This document shows, piece by piece, positions 1 through 9,412 of a stretch of DNA of 64,000 nt. The stretch is taken from assembly GCA_947503625.1 (NCBI GenBank), contig CANNEK010000001.1:62001-126000 (forward strand). The letters run 5' to 3'. The position numbers were made by a program, and so were the translations under genes. The notes beneath the pieces are model-generated. The model was not told the origin of the DNA, did no database searches, and worked only from the letters and a program-made list of their open reading frames with translations. This DNA is from an uncultured Kordiimonas sp. (GTDB lineage Bacteria > Pseudomonadota > Alphaproteobacteria > Sphingomonadales > Kordiimonadaceae). Numbering within the stretch: position 1 is the stretch's first letter; each line of letters begins with the position of its first letter.

Positions 1-555
<555 letters not shown>

Positions 556-661
556 GGGTCACAAGCACCTTGCTTCTGCTGCAGCGGTAAAGCGCTGAAA
601 AACCTGCAAAAAAACACAGGATTACTGCATTTAGTGCTTGCAATCGCGACTCGGGTTTGAG

Positions 662-985
662 ATGATTCGAATCATGGATCGATTCGGACATATCATGCAC
701 GGAATGGGGCGCAACTGGGCGGCAGGGTTTTGGCTGTTTCTCGTAGCCTATTTTGCCTATCATGCGTTCCATGGCGATAACAGCATTCATGCTCTTCGCA
801 ATCTTCAGGTTCAGGAAATCGAGTTAACTATGCTGGCAGCTGATGTGCGGCAGGAGCGTGTGTTTATGGAAACACAAACACGCTCTTTGGCGTTTCAGTC
901 GGTGGACCCGGACATGCTTGAAGAACAGGTTCGTGCACGGCTTGGTTTTACCCACCCGGATGAAGTCGTTATTCTTCTGAATTAG
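662..985 (+). CDS. ftsB: septum formation initiator, FtsB/DivIC family
   Basis: Small bitopic membrane protein of the divisome, 107 residues from the chosen ATG. A short basic cytoplasmic N-terminus is followed by one membrane segment (about residues 19-35, AAGFWLFLVAYFAYH), then a coiled-coil-forming stretch (about 40-75) and a C-terminal segment ending ARLGFTHPDEVVILLN, typical of this family in Alphaproteobacteria. In Escherichia coli, FtsB joins FtsL and FtsQ. The frame is also open from a TTG at 638 and has another ATG at 674; ATG 662 was preferred, but no ribosome binding site is strong. It lies between eno and pdhA, as in many alphaproteobacteria. Confidence 0.85.
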   Translation: MIRIMDRFGHIMHGMGRNWAAGFWLFLVAYFAYHAFHGDNSIHALRNLQVQEIELTMLAADVRQERVFMETQTRSLAFQSVDPDMLEEQVRARLGFTHPDEVVILLN

Positions 986-992
986 TTTTCCG

Positions 993-1015
993 GATTAACC
1001 TTTTGATGGTTAATC
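993..1015. promoter_or_regulatory. 8-bp inverted repeat between ftsB and pdhA
   Basis: Perfect arms GATTAACC (993-1000) and GGTTAATC (1008-1015) around a 7-nt centre, starting 7 nt after the ftsB stop and about 120 nt before pdhA. A T-rich stretch follows from 1020. It could be a weak terminator for eno-ftsB (the stem is AT-rich) or an operator for the pdh operon. The TTAA cores are 11 nt apart, so it does not fit the CtrA TTAA-N7-TTAA spacing. Confidence 0.4.
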
Positions 1016-1137
1016 GAGGTTTTTCATTTATTTTCAATAGTTTATATCGTGTTGCAAATGACGCGATTCCAAGGTATCCATAGGCCAGTTCTATAGTAGT
1101 CCGGGCGACGCCTCGCGACCTTTTCTGGAAGGCCGAC

Positions 1138-2169
1138 ATGACCACAAAAAAAACAACCAAAAAGGCGACAGCGTCGCCGCGAAAGCGCACGGCCAAGCCT
1201 GCGCTTTACAAAGCATCCAATGATGAGCTGATAGAGTTTTACCGCCAAATGCTGTTGATACGGCGTTTTGAGGAAAAAGCCGGCCAGATGTATGGCATGG
1301 GGCTTATCGGCGGTTTTTGCCATTTATATATTGGACAGGAAGCCGTTGCGGTTGGTGTTCAGTCGGCTTTGAAGGAAGGCGACAAGGTTATTTCTGGATA
1401 CCGCGAGCACGGCCAGATGGTAGCGCTTGGCAGTGATCCACGCGCAATCATGGCAGAACTTACCGGTCGGTCAGGCGGTGTGTCACAGGGCAAGGGCGGT
1501 TCAATGCATATGTTTGATCCCGCCAATGGTTTTTACGGCGGGCACGGCATTGTTGGTGCGCAGGTTTCCCTCGGGACCGGCCTTGCGTTCGCGAATAAAT
1601 ACCGGAAGACAGACAATGTCTCGGTTTCCTATTTTGGCGACGGTGCCGCCAATCAGGGCCAGGTTTACGAAAGCTTTAATATGGCCGAGATATGGAATCT
1701 GCCGGCCATTTATATCATCGAAAACAACCAGTATGCCATGGGCACATCCGTTAGTAGGGCGAGTTCACAACCGCAACTGTATCGTCGCGGTGAAAGTTTC
1801 AATATCCCCGGGCGTCACGTTGACGGCATGAATGTACTTGCTGTTCGCGCCGCGATGGAAGATGCGCTTGACCATTGTCGGTCTGGCAAAGGCCCGATGA
1901 TTCTGGAGATGGAAACATATCGTTACAGAGGTCACTCCATGTCCGACCCTGCCAAATACAGGTCAAAGGAAGAAGTGCAAAAGATGCGGGCAGACCATGA
2001 TGCCATTGACCGGATCAAGGATGTGATCCTGAAGGCCGGCGCGGCAAGCGAAGATGAATTGAAGCAGATCGATAAGGACGTGAAAGCAATTGTTGCAGAT
2101 GCTGCCAACTTTGCTCAGGAATGTCCTGAACCTGATCTTTCCGAACTTTATACAGATGTTTTGGCGTAA
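1138..2169 (+). CDS. pdhA: pyruvate dehydrogenase E1 component, alpha subunit
   Basis: Thiamine-diphosphate-dependent subunit that, with PdhB, decarboxylates pyruvate and passes the acetyl group to lipoyl domains. The 343-residue length is normal for the alphaproteobacterial heterotetrameric E1. The ThDP/Mg motif is visible as GDG (167-169) to ENN (195-197), and the phosphorylation-loop region as RYRGHSMSDPAKYR. The first 25 residues are a Lys/Thr-rich extension typical of these proteins. It heads the operon pdhA-pdhB-pdhC-cupin-lpd-lipA. The start at 1138 is preceded by TGGAAGG. Confidence 0.96.
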   Translation: MTTKKTTKKATASPRKRTAKPALYKASNDELIEFYRQMLLIRRFEEKAGQMYGMGLIGGFCHLYIGQEAVAVGVQSALKEGDKVISGYREHGQMVALGSDPRAIMAELTGRSGGVSQGKGGSMHMFDPANGFYGGHGIVGAQVSLGTGLAFANKYRKTDNVSVSYFGDGAANQGQVYESFNMAEIWNLPAIYIIENNQYAMGTSVSRASSQPQLYRRGESFNIPGRHVDGMNVLAVRAAMEDALDHCRSGKGPMILEMETYRYRGHSMSDPAKYRSKEEVQKMRADHDAIDRIKDVILKAGAASEDELKQIDKDVKAIVADAANFAQECPEPDLSELYTDVLA

Positions 2170-2181
2170 GGAGGCTGACTG

Positions 2182-2346
2182 ATGGCTATTGAAATTACCA
2201 TGCCTGCGCTTTCGCCGACAATGGAAGAGGGCACCCTTGCCGCCTGGCTCGTCAAGGAAGGCGATACCGTTACGTCCGGTGATGTTATCGCGGAAATTGA
2301 AACAGACAAAGCGACCATGGAAGTTGAAAGCATTGATGACGGAGTG
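2182..2346 (+). repeat. lipoyl-domain coding repeat, copy 1 (in pdhB)
   Basis: The first 55 codons of pdhB and pdhC (copy 2 at 3574-3738) encode nearly the same protein sequence around the lipoyl lysine: [23 protein letters not shown] and [15 protein letters not shown] are shared. Many third positions differ, so it is an old or domain-level duplication kept similar by selection or occasional conversion, not a recent DNA duplication. Confidence 0.8.
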
Positions 2347-3564
2347 GTGGCTCAAATACTGATTGAAGCCGGAACAGATAATGTTGCCGTAGGTACATTA
2401 ATCGCGTTGCTTGCCGAAGAAGGTGAAGACCCGGCCAGTCTGGACGTGTCAAACCCGGCACCCGAACCAGCAGCTGCCCCCGCTGATGCAGCGCCTGCGC
2501 CTGCCGAACAGGCCAGTGTTGCTGCGGTACCTGCCGCTGAAGCAGCACCGGTTGACATCAATGTTCCCGAGGGGACACCCATGCAAACGCTCACTGTCAG
2601 AGAAGCGCTGCGCGATGCCATGGCGGAAGAAATGCGCCTTGACGGCGACGTGTTCGTGATGGGCGAGGAGGTTGCGGAGTATCAGGGGGCTTATAAAGTC
2701 ACCCAGGGACTGCTTGATGAGTTTGGTGCCGAGCGGGTGATCGACACACCGATTACCGAGCATGGATTTGCCGGCCTGGGTGTTGGTGCGGCATTTGCCG
2801 GCCTGAAGCCCGTTATTGAGTTCATGACGTTCAATTTTGCCATGCAGGCAATTGACCACATTATCAACTCGGCCGCCAAAACCCGTTATATGTCCGGTGG
2901 GCTTGTGGAATGCTCCATCGTATTCCGGGGGCCAAACGGGGCAGCAAGCCGCGTTGGCGCACAGCACAGCCACAATTATGCGTCATGGTATTCAAGTGTG
3001 CCGGGGCTGAAAGTGATCGCGCCCTATGATGCTGCTGACAACAAAGGCCTGTTGAAAGCAGCAATCAGGGATCCGAACCCTGTCGTATTCCTCGAAAATG
3101 AGTTGATGTACGGCGAAACCTTCGATGTGCCCGAAATGGATGACTATGTCGTTCCCATCGGTAAGGCACGTACCTTCCGTGAAGGCAACGATGTAACAAT
3201 CGTGTCTTACTCAATTACGGTAGGCGAAGCGCTGAAGGCTGCCGACATGCTGGCAGAAGAAGGTATCAGTGCCGAAGTAATAGACCTCCGCACGATCCGC
3301 CCGCTTGATATCAATGCGGTGATTGAAAGCGTGAAGAAAACCAACCGCTGTGTTGTTGCGGAAGAAGGCTGGCCGCAATGTTCGGTCGCTTCAGACGTGT
3401 CAGCGCAACTGATGGAGCAGGCCTTCGACTGGCTTGATGCACCGGTCACGCGGGTCAACAGCGTTGACGTGCCGCTGCCGTATGCTGCCAATCTGGAAAA
3501 AGCGGCAGTTGTGAGCGCAGATGACGTCGTTAAAGCGGCAAAAGCCGTTTGTTACGTGGAGTAG
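2182..3564 (+). CDS. pdhB: pyruvate dehydrogenase E1 component, beta subunit, with N-terminal lipoyl domain
   Basis: Beta subunit of E1, 460 residues, longer than the usual ~330 because residues 1-80 are a biotinyl/lipoyl domain with the lipoylated Lys43 in ETDKATME. An Ala/Pro-rich linker (about 85-130) leads to the transketolase-like pyrimidine-binding domain ([14 protein letters not shown] carries the ThDP-activating Glu) and the transketolase C-terminal domain. Lipoyl-bearing E1 beta is a known alphaproteobacterial trait. It starts 12 nt after pdhA behind a strong AAGGAGG at 2169-2175. Confidence 0.96.
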   Translation: MAIEITMPALSPTMEEGTLAAWLVKEGDTVTSGDVIAEIETDKATMEVESIDDGVVAQILIEAGTDNVAVGTLIALLAEEGEDPASLDVSNPAPEPAAAPADAAPAPAEQASVAAVPAAEAAPVDINVPEGTPMQTLTVREALRDAMAEEMRLDGDVFVMGEEVAEYQGAYKVTQGLLDEFGAERVIDTPITEHGFAGLGVGAAFAGLKPVIEFMTFNFAMQAIDHIINSAAKTRYMSGGLVECSIVFRGPNGAASRVGAQHSHNYASWYSSVPGLKVIAPYDAADNKGLLKAAIRDPNPVVFLENELMYGETFDVPEMDDYVVPIGKARTFREGNDVTIVSYSITVGEALKAADMLAEEGISAEVIDLRTIRPLDINAVIESVKKTNRCVVAEEGWPQCSVASDVSAQLMEQAFDWLDAPVTRVNSVDVPLPYAANLEKAAVVSADDVVKAAKAVCYVE

Positions 3565-3573
3565 GAGTACGAC

Positions 3574-3738
3574 ATGGCTATTGAGATTTTTATGCCCGCC
3601 CTCTCTCCCACAATGGAAGAAGGCACGCTTGCGACCTGGCTCGTGAAGGAAGGCGATACAGTCACATCCGGTGATATCATTGCCGAGATCGAAACCGACA
3701 AGGCCACCATGGAGGTTGAGAGCATCGATGACGGCACG
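3574..3738 (+). repeat. lipoyl-domain coding repeat, copy 2 (in pdhC)
   Basis: Partner of the repeat at 2182-2346: same start MAIEI, same [10 protein letters not shown] and [15 protein letters not shown] blocks, with many synonymous differences between the copies. Confidence 0.8.
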
Positions 3739-4935
3739 GTCGTCAAAATTCTGGTTGATGCCGGAACGGACGGCGTGCCCGTAGGTCAGATCATCGCTAT
3801 ACTGGCGGAAGAAGGCGAAGACATTGCCGATGTATCGGTACCTGCATCTTCACCAGCCCCGGCAAAAGCGCCGGAACCTGCTCCCGAGCCTTCAGCGACT
3901 GAACCTGAAAATACAGAAGCCCGGGCAAAAATCGCCCAAAGTGATACACCTGATACAATGCTCAGTCTTTTGACAGCTTTGAAGGCCGTTCAATCTGATG
4001 AGTCAGATGACGGCGGCAGAGTGAAAGCATCACCGCTGGCCAAACGCATCGCCGCCAATGAGGGCATTGATATCGCCAGTGTTGCTGGTAGCGGTCCGCA
4101 CGGTCGGATCGTAAAACGCGATGTTGAAGCCGCCCTCAAAGGTGGGACAGCGACACAGGCTGCGGCCGCAGCACCTGCCGCGCAAACGGCACCAGCGCCT
4201 GCACCGGTTTCTACTTCTGCGGTGGCTTATCCGCCTCATGATGACATCCCGTTCCGCGAAGAGCGCCTGTCGAACATGCGCAAAACCATTGCCAAGCGTT
4301 TGACGGAATCCAAAACAACTGTGCCGCATTTCTACCTGACAATCGAATGCGAGCTCGACAAGCTGCTGGCTCAGCGCAAGGAATTGAACAACAAGCTTGC
4401 CGACAGCGGTGTTAAAATCTCGGTCAATGATTTCATCGTCCGCGCTACAGCGCTCGCGTTGAAGAAAGTTCCTGCAGCCAACGTTCAATATGCAGTCGAC
4501 AAAATGTACTGGTATGAGCGCGTGGATATTTCAATGGCGGTTGCGATTGATGGTGGCCTTGTAACACCGGTGGTGCGCGGCGCAGACCTGATGGGCCTTG
4601 CCGACATCGCAAAAACCACCAAAGAGCTGGCAACCAAAGCCCGCGACGGCAAGCTGATGCCGGAAGATTATGCCGGTGGCACCTTCTCGATATCGAACCT
4701 TGGCATGATGGGTATCAAGGAATTTTCTGCGGTTATCAACCCGCCACAGGGAGCGATCCTAGCCATCGGGGCCGGAGAACAACGCCCGGTTGTCAAGGAC
4801 GGGGCGCTGGCTGTTGCCACAATGATGAACTGCACAATTTCATGTGATCACCGGGCGGTAGACGGTGCCGTGGGCGCCGAGTTCCTCGCAGCTTTCAAAG
4901 GGTATATTGAAGACCCGATCACCATGTTGCTTTAA
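3574..4935 (+). CDS. pdhC: dihydrolipoamide acetyltransferase (E2) of pyruvate dehydrogenase
   Basis: Core E2 of the complex, moving the acetyl group from lipoyl-lysine to CoA; 453 residues. Domains in order: one lipoyl domain (1-80, Lys43 in ETDKATME), an Ala/Pro-rich linker, the E3/E1-binding domain (about 148-187, KASPLAKRIAANEGID and GPHGRIVKRDVEAAL), a second linker and the catalytic acyltransferase domain (about 225-453) with the DHRAVDG motif (His426, Asp430). It starts 9 nt after pdhB with TAGGAG upstream. The lipoyl domain is nearly identical to that of PdhB. Confidence 0.96.
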   Translation: MAIEIFMPALSPTMEEGTLATWLVKEGDTVTSGDIIAEIETDKATMEVESIDDGTVVKILVDAGTDGVPVGQIIAILAEEGEDIADVSVPASSPAPAKAPEPAPEPSATEPENTEARAKIAQSDTPDTMLSLLTALKAVQSDESDDGGRVKASPLAKRIAANEGIDIASVAGSGPHGRIVKRDVEAALKGGTATQAAAAAPAAQTAPAPAPVSTSAVAYPPHDDIPFREERLSNMRKTIAKRLTESKTTVPHFYLTIECELDKLLAQRKELNNKLADSGVKISVNDFIVRATALALKKVPAANVQYAVDKMYWYERVDISMAVAIDGGLVTPVVRGADLMGLADIAKTTKELATKARDGKLMPEDYAGGTFSISNLGMMGIKEFSAVINPPQGAILAIGAGEQRPVVKDGALAVATMMNCTISCDHRAVDGAVGAEFLAAFKGYIEDPITMLL

Positions 4936-4946
4936 GGGGATTTCGC

Positions 4947-5306
4947 ATGGACGCGATCAACCTCAAAAACAAACTTGGCCTGTTCAACGAAACCTGGACA
5001 CCGAAAGTCGTCGCCAACATTGATGACTTTCAGGTTTATGTTGCCAAGCTTGAAGGCGACTTTATGTGGCATGCCCATGAGGATCAGGATGAATTTTTTC
5101 AGGTTCTGGAAGGCAGGTTGCGGATCGACTTTCGTGACAAAGAGGTCTGGCTCGAGCCGGGAGAAATTCTGGTCGTACCGAAAGGTGTGGAGCACAAGCC
5201 TTTTGCACCGGACGGCGCGAGCGTGATGATCATTGAAAGTGCCGCTACAGATCACACTGGTGGCATTGACGATCCGCGCCGCAAGGAAAACCACGACCGT
5301 ATTTAA
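4947..5306 (+). CDS. small cupin-domain protein in the PDH operon
   Basis: Single-domain cupin of 119 residues. The two cupin motifs are clear: WHAHEDQDEFFQVLEGRLRI with His42, His44 and Glu49, and PGEILVVPKGVEHKP with His83, together forming a probable metal site. Related proteins are annotated as cupin or mannose-6-phosphate-isomerase-like, but at this size an isomerase is unlikely and the substrate is unknown. It begins 11 nt after pdhC behind AGGGGA and is followed by lpd, so it is co-transcribed with the complex. A role in regulation or in metabolite binding for pyruvate oxidation is inference only. Confidence 0.88.
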   Translation: MDAINLKNKLGLFNETWTPKVVANIDDFQVYVAKLEGDFMWHAHEDQDEFFQVLEGRLRIDFRDKEVWLEPGEILVVPKGVEHKPFAPDGASVMIIESAATDHTGGIDDPRRKENHDRI

Positions 5307-5348
5307 CTGTTAACAACGGCCATGCACGGCTGAGCAGGAAAACAAACG

Positions 5349-6746
5349 ATGAGCAATTCTTTTGACCTGATTGTAATTGGCGGTGGCCCCGGTGGCTATG
5401 TGGCGGCCATTCGCGCCAGCCAGCTGGGTATGAACGTAGCATGCGTGGAACGCGAGAACCTTGGCGGCATTTGCCTCAATTGGGGCTGCATCCCGACCAA
5501 GGCACTGCTACGCTCTGCTGAGGTTTATCATCTGGCAAAAAACGGTGCCGACTTTGGCCTTAAAATTGGCGATGTGGATTTTGATTTCGATGCAATCGTC
5601 AAGCGCAGCCGCGGTGTGGCTGGCCAGCTTTCAGGTGGCATCAAAAGCCTGTTCAAGAAAAACAAGGTCACGCATATCGCGGGTGAAGCGTCATTCAAAT
5701 CTGCCAACAAGGTTGCGGTGAAAGATGCCAAGGGCAAATCAACCGAGTACACGGCAAAAAATGTTATCATTGCGACAGGCGCGCGGGCGAGAGAGCTACC
5801 GCATTTGCAAGCCGATGGTGAACTGGTCTGGAGTTATCGTCACGCCCTTAACCCAAATACCATGCCGAAGAAACTTCTGGTTATCGGTTCCGGCGCCATT
5901 GGTATCGAATTCGCCAGTTTCTTTAATGAACTGGGCAGCGACGTAACTGTTGTAGAGATGATGGACCGTGTTTTGCCTGTTGAAGACGAAGAGGTTTCTG
6001 CGTTTGCTGAAAAATCCTTCAAAAAACAGGGCATGACCATCAAAACATCAGCTTCAGTTACAGAACTGAAAAAGGGCAAAGACAGTGTTACCTGTGTCGT
6101 CGAAACCAAGGGCAAGAAAGAAGAGATCATTGTTGATCGCGTGATTCTCGCCATCGGCATCACAGGCAACATTGAAAACATCGGGCTTGAGGACATCGGG
6201 GTTAAAACGGACCGCGGGCACATCGTGATCGATGGATATGGCCAGACGGGTGTGCCGGGCGTCTGGGCGCTCGGCGACGTGGCAGGCCCGCCGTGGCTCG
6301 CTCACAAGGCATCGCATGAGGGCATAATTGCCGTTGAAAAAATGGCCGGACTGCCCAATGTGCACCCGATGGATACCGGCAATATCCCGGGATGTACTTA
6401 TTGCCGCCCGCAGGTTGCCAGTGTTGGCATGACCGAGGCCAAAGCCAGGGAAGCAGGCCACGAGGTTCGAGTTGGCAAATTCCCGTTTATTGGTAATGGT
6501 AAAGCAATTGCGCTTGGGGAAGCAGAAGGTTTTGTAAAAACGGTTTTTGACAAGAAGACCGGCGAGCTACTGGGAGCTCACATGATCGGTGCGGAAGTCA
6601 CCGAACTTATTCAGGGCTATACAATTGCCCGCACGCTCGAAAGCACGGAAGCGGAGTTGATGCACACCGTGTTCCCTCATCCGACCCTGTCAGAGATGAT
6701 GCATGAAAGTGTGCTCGACGCTTACGGCCGTGTTATTCACTTCTAA
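5349..6746 (+). CDS. lpdA: dihydrolipoyl dehydrogenase (E3)
   Basis: FAD flavoenzyme that re-oxidises dihydrolipoyl groups with NAD+, 465 residues. The N-terminal FAD motif is GGGPGG (11-16). The redox disulfide is Cys42/Cys47 in GGICLNWGCIPTKALL. The NAD-binding motif is GSGAIGIEFA, a second FAD segment is WALGDVAG, and the C-terminal catalytic dyad lies in HPTLSE (His444, Glu449). There is no fused lipoyl domain, unlike some bacterial E3 proteins. Its place in the pdh operon marks it as the E3 of this complex, although it may also serve other 2-oxoacid dehydrogenases. Confidence 0.96.
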   Translation: MSNSFDLIVIGGGPGGYVAAIRASQLGMNVACVERENLGGICLNWGCIPTKALLRSAEVYHLAKNGADFGLKIGDVDFDFDAIVKRSRGVAGQLSGGIKSLFKKNKVTHIAGEASFKSANKVAVKDAKGKSTEYTAKNVIIATGARARELPHLQADGELVWSYRHALNPNTMPKKLLVIGSGAIGIEFASFFNELGSDVTVVEMMDRVLPVEDEEVSAFAEKSFKKQGMTIKTSASVTELKKGKDSVTCVVETKGKKEEIIVDRVILAIGITGNIENIGLEDIGVKTDRGHIVIDGYGQTGVPGVWALGDVAGPPWLAHKASHEGIIAVEKMAGLPNVHPMDTGNIPGCTYCRPQVASVGMTEAKAREAGHEVRVGKFPFIGNGKAIALGEAEGFVKTVFDKKTGELLGAHMIGAEVTELIQGYTIARTLESTEAELMHTVFPHPTLSEMMHESVLDAYGRVIHF

Positions 6747-6806
6747 ATTCTGGTAGATAAAGCCAAGCTTTGTTATCGAAACGCCCAAACCGCCTGGACA
6801 CATGTT

Positions 6807-7721
6807 ATGAACAAGCCCGAGAACAGCGAACAGTTTCAACGTAAACCCAAATGGATTCGGGTTAAGGCTCCTGTAAGCAAAGGGTATCAGGAAACACGCA
6901 AGCTGATGCGTGATAAAAACCTGCATACCGTCTGTGAAGAAGCCGCGTGCCCCAACATCGGCGAATGTTGGTCCAAGAAACATGCGACTGTGATGATACT
7001 GGGCGACACTTGCACGCGGGCTTGTGCTTTCTGCAACATCAAAACCGGCCGCCCCATGGCTGTTGACCCGATGGAGCCATTCAACACGGCAGAGGCCTGT
7101 GCAGCAATGGGCCTTAATCACATCGTGATAACCTCAGTAGACCGCGATGACCTTGCCGACGGCGGAGCGGACCAGTTTGTTAAAGTGATTAAAGCGATCC
7201 GGGATATGAGCCCCAACACAACAATCGAAATTTTGACACCGGACTTTCGTAACAAACCGGGTTCGATTGAAAAGGTGGCCGAAGCCAAGCCTGATGTATT
7301 TAACCATAATCTGGAGACAGTGCCGCGCAATTATCCCAAAATTCGTCCCGGCGCGCGCTATTTCCACTCTCTGCGGTTGCTGGAAACGGTCAAAAAAGTG
7401 GATCCGTCCATTTTCACCAAGTCAGGCATCATGGTTGGCCTGGGTGAAGACCGGCTGGAAGTCAGTCAGGTGATGGACGACATGCGCATGGCTGATATCG
7501 ACTTCATGACCATCGGCCAATATCTGCAACCAACACCACGCCACGCCAAAGTCGAACGCTTCGTTACACCGGACGAGTTCAAGACCTATGAGCGCATGGG
7601 GCGCGGCAAAGGATTCTTGCTGATCTCTGCGACGCCGCTGACGCGCTCTAGTTATCATGCTGGCGATGATTTCGCCAAACTGCGGGCTGCGCGCGAAAAG
7701 CATCTGGCAGCCAGGCGTTGA
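6807..7721 (+). CDS. lipA: lipoyl synthase
   Basis: Radical SAM enzyme that inserts two sulfurs into octanoyl-lysine on lipoyl domains; 304 residues, normal length. The auxiliary 4Fe-4S cluster cysteines are 43, 48 and 54 ([12 protein letters not shown]), and the radical SAM CxxxCxxC is Cys69, 73 and 76 (CTRACAFC). The C-terminal RSSYHAG motif is present. It ends the pdh operon 60 nt after lpd, placing cofactor synthesis next to PdhB and PdhC, whose lipoyl domains it modifies. Confidence 0.97.
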   Translation: MNKPENSEQFQRKPKWIRVKAPVSKGYQETRKLMRDKNLHTVCEEAACPNIGECWSKKHATVMILGDTCTRACAFCNIKTGRPMAVDPMEPFNTAEACAAMGLNHIVITSVDRDDLADGGADQFVKVIKAIRDMSPNTTIEILTPDFRNKPGSIEKVAEAKPDVFNHNLETVPRNYPKIRPGARYFHSLRLLETVKKVDPSIFTKSGIMVGLGEDRLEVSQVMDDMRMADIDFMTIGQYLQPTPRHAKVERFVTPDEFKTYERMGRGKGFLLISATPLTRSSYHAGDDFAKLRAAREKHLAARR

Positions 7722-7765
7722 TCTTTTAATTTGACCTGCAAGCGGTCAGATACTTAGATCAACTT

Positions 7766-8551
7766 ATGGGCCCACCATCCGATACCATCAAAAGAGAGCA
7801 AGTCTGCTGCAGAAACTGCGGCATCCGTCTTATGGGGTGTTTCTGCCACGAGTGTGGCCAGAAACATATTGAAGGCCGTTTGGATACAAAGGCCTTGTTT
7901 GCTCAATTTTTTGAAGCGCTGACAGAGTCAGACAGCACCTTTTGGCAGACATTAAAAAAACTGGTACGGAACCCGGGCGTCGTCGCCCTCGAGTACATAG
8001 AAGGAGGCAGGGCCCAATATCTGAATCCCGTACGTTTCCTGTTGGTCACCTTTACAATCTATATTGGTCTCATGGTTGTCACCGGGGCTCAACTTGATAT
8101 TGCAAGTCGTGTCTTCGTACCTGGTGGAGCTGGTCCTTCGAATTTGGATGCAACCAAATTTGCCGATTCCCTGACGTCCATCATTGCCTATCAGATGGAT
8201 GTGATCATATTGGTGGTAATCCCGGTACTGGCTTTTTTTGTGCGTTGGCAATATTGGCGATCAGGCCGCAATTATGCTGAAACGTTTACTTTCATATGTT
8301 TTGTTTTTGGGCTTGGTTATCTTTGCGGTTCACTTACCGTGCCGGTACAACTGATATTGGGTACATTCACAACCATTTTTAAAAACCTGATTACCGCTGT
8401 CCTTTTCATTGTTGGAGCACGTACTTTTTTCAAGATGGGTTGGGGCAAAGCGGTTTTGAGCGGTATTTTTTCTGCGTTTCTTTATTTGGCGACAATGACC
8501 CTCGTGCTGCGCGCTGTCGCACTGGCAACAGTTCTCATCGGCAATTTATAA
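7766..8551 (+). CDS. DUF3667-type membrane protein with N-terminal zinc ribbon
   Basis: 261 residues. Near the start is a short zinc-ribbon-like pattern, CRNCG (Cys15, Cys18) and CHECGQ (Cys27, Cys30), followed by the DUF3667-like block FWQTLKKLVRNPGVVALEYI and GGRAQYLNPVRFLL. About five hydrophobic segments follow (roughly 95-115, 145-163, 175-200, 203-220 and 232-258). No function is established for this family. The gene lies between lipA and the COQ10-like gene on the same strand, 44 nt after lipA, with only a weak ribosome binding site. Confidence 0.78.
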   Translation: MGPPSDTIKREQVCCRNCGIRLMGCFCHECGQKHIEGRLDTKALFAQFFEALTESDSTFWQTLKKLVRNPGVVALEYIEGGRAQYLNPVRFLLVTFTIYIGLMVVTGAQLDIASRVFVPGGAGPSNLDATKFADSLTSIIAYQMDVIILVVIPVLAFFVRWQYWRSGRNYAETFTFICFVFGLGYLCGSLTVPVQLILGTFTTIFKNLITAVLFIVGARTFFKMGWGKAVLSGIFSAFLYLATMTLVLRAVALATVLIGNL

Positions 8552-8612
8552 AAGCTTTACGTCTGGTTCATAGACGGCTAAACCCAAGCAATATCAAAAG
8601 AATGACGCATTA

Positions 8613-9047
8613 ATGGCCAAACATTCCGAGAAAAAAATACTTCCCTACAGTCGACAACAATTATTTGATCTGGTGTCTGATGTCGGACGTTATCCGGAGT
8701 TTTTGCCCTGGTGTGTGGGGGCACGTGTCTACAACAGGCGGGAAGAGAGTTTCGATGCTGATGTTGTTATCGGTTTCAAGATGTTCCGGGAAAAGTTCAC
8801 CTCCCGGGTTTTGATGCGGGAACCAGGCAGCGTTCACGTAGATTACATCACCGGCCCGATGAAGCGACTCTATAATCACTGGCATTTCACCGAGCTTGAG
8901 GCAGGTGGATGCCTGATCGATTTTGAAGTTGATTTCGAGTTCGCAAACAGAGTGATGGAACAGATGATTGGCCGGGTGTTTACCGAGGCAACAGAGCGCA
9001 TGATTGATGCATTTGAAAATCGCGCACACGCTCTTTACGGCGATTGA
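8613..9047 (+). CDS. COQ10/RatA START-domain protein
   Basis: 144-residue protein of the polyketide cyclase/START-like superfamily. Diagnostic stretches are LFDLVSDVGRYPEFLPWCVG and a C-terminal helix (FTEATERMIDAFENRAHALYG). Mitochondrial COQ10 and bacterial relatives bind ubiquinone and support respiration; the E. coli homologue RatA was also described as a ribosome association toxin. Proximity to lipA is common in Alphaproteobacteria and favours a respiratory quinone-chaperone role. No antitoxin-like partner (RatB family) is next to it. Confidence 0.88.
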   Translation: MAKHSEKKILPYSRQQLFDLVSDVGRYPEFLPWCVGARVYNRREESFDADVVIGFKMFREKFTSRVLMREPGSVHVDYITGPMKRLYNHWHFTELEAGGCLIDFEVDFEFANRVMEQMIGRVFTEATERMIDAFENRAHALYGD

Positions 9048-9118
9048 CGGCAGTCAAATAAAAGTCCCTTCAATTCCACTATGATCCAAGTGTTATTCGG
9101 TAAAACTGGAGAAGCACG

Positions 9119-9412
9119 ATGGGAAATTTTCTACACAATTTGATGGAAGGCCTGAGAGGCAGGGAACAGTTTCTGGAAAACAGGGTTAATGACCTGCCAT
9201 CAAACGCTAAAGATAACGATGCCTATATGAAGGAATACAAGGCACTACAAAGCGACCTGGACGACTTTAAAAAACGGGTCGCTGAGCTTCAGGACAAAGG
9301 CGAAGACTATGATGAACACTTTGAACGCAAGATTGAAGACGATCATCGCCAGCTCGAAGTGAAGATAGATACCTGGGCCCGGTCCTGGGAGGACTCAGGC
9401 GCTACGCATTAA
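9119..9412 (+). CDS. small charged hypothetical protein
   Basis: 97 residues, very rich in Asp, Glu, Lys and Arg, without membrane segment or signal peptide. The central part (about 35-80) looks like an amphipathic helix or coiled coil (ALQSDLDDFKKRVAEL). The family is not recognised. A good ribosome binding site (GGAGAAGC) precedes the ATG, which supports translation. The stop codon overlaps the 3' end of the convergent pncC-like gene by 11 nt. Confidence 0.6.
   Translation: MGNFLHNLMEGLRGREQFLENRVNDLPSNAKDNDAYMKEYKALQSDLDDFKKRVAELQDKGEDYDEHFERKIEDDHRQLEVKIDTWARSWEDSGATH

Noticed and set aside
8613-9412. COQ10/RatA-like gene plus small charged gene as a toxin-antitoxin pair
   Set aside because: The small protein does not resemble RatB (ubiquitin-like) antitoxins, comes after a 71-nt gap, and the lipA neighbourhood favours the quinone role.
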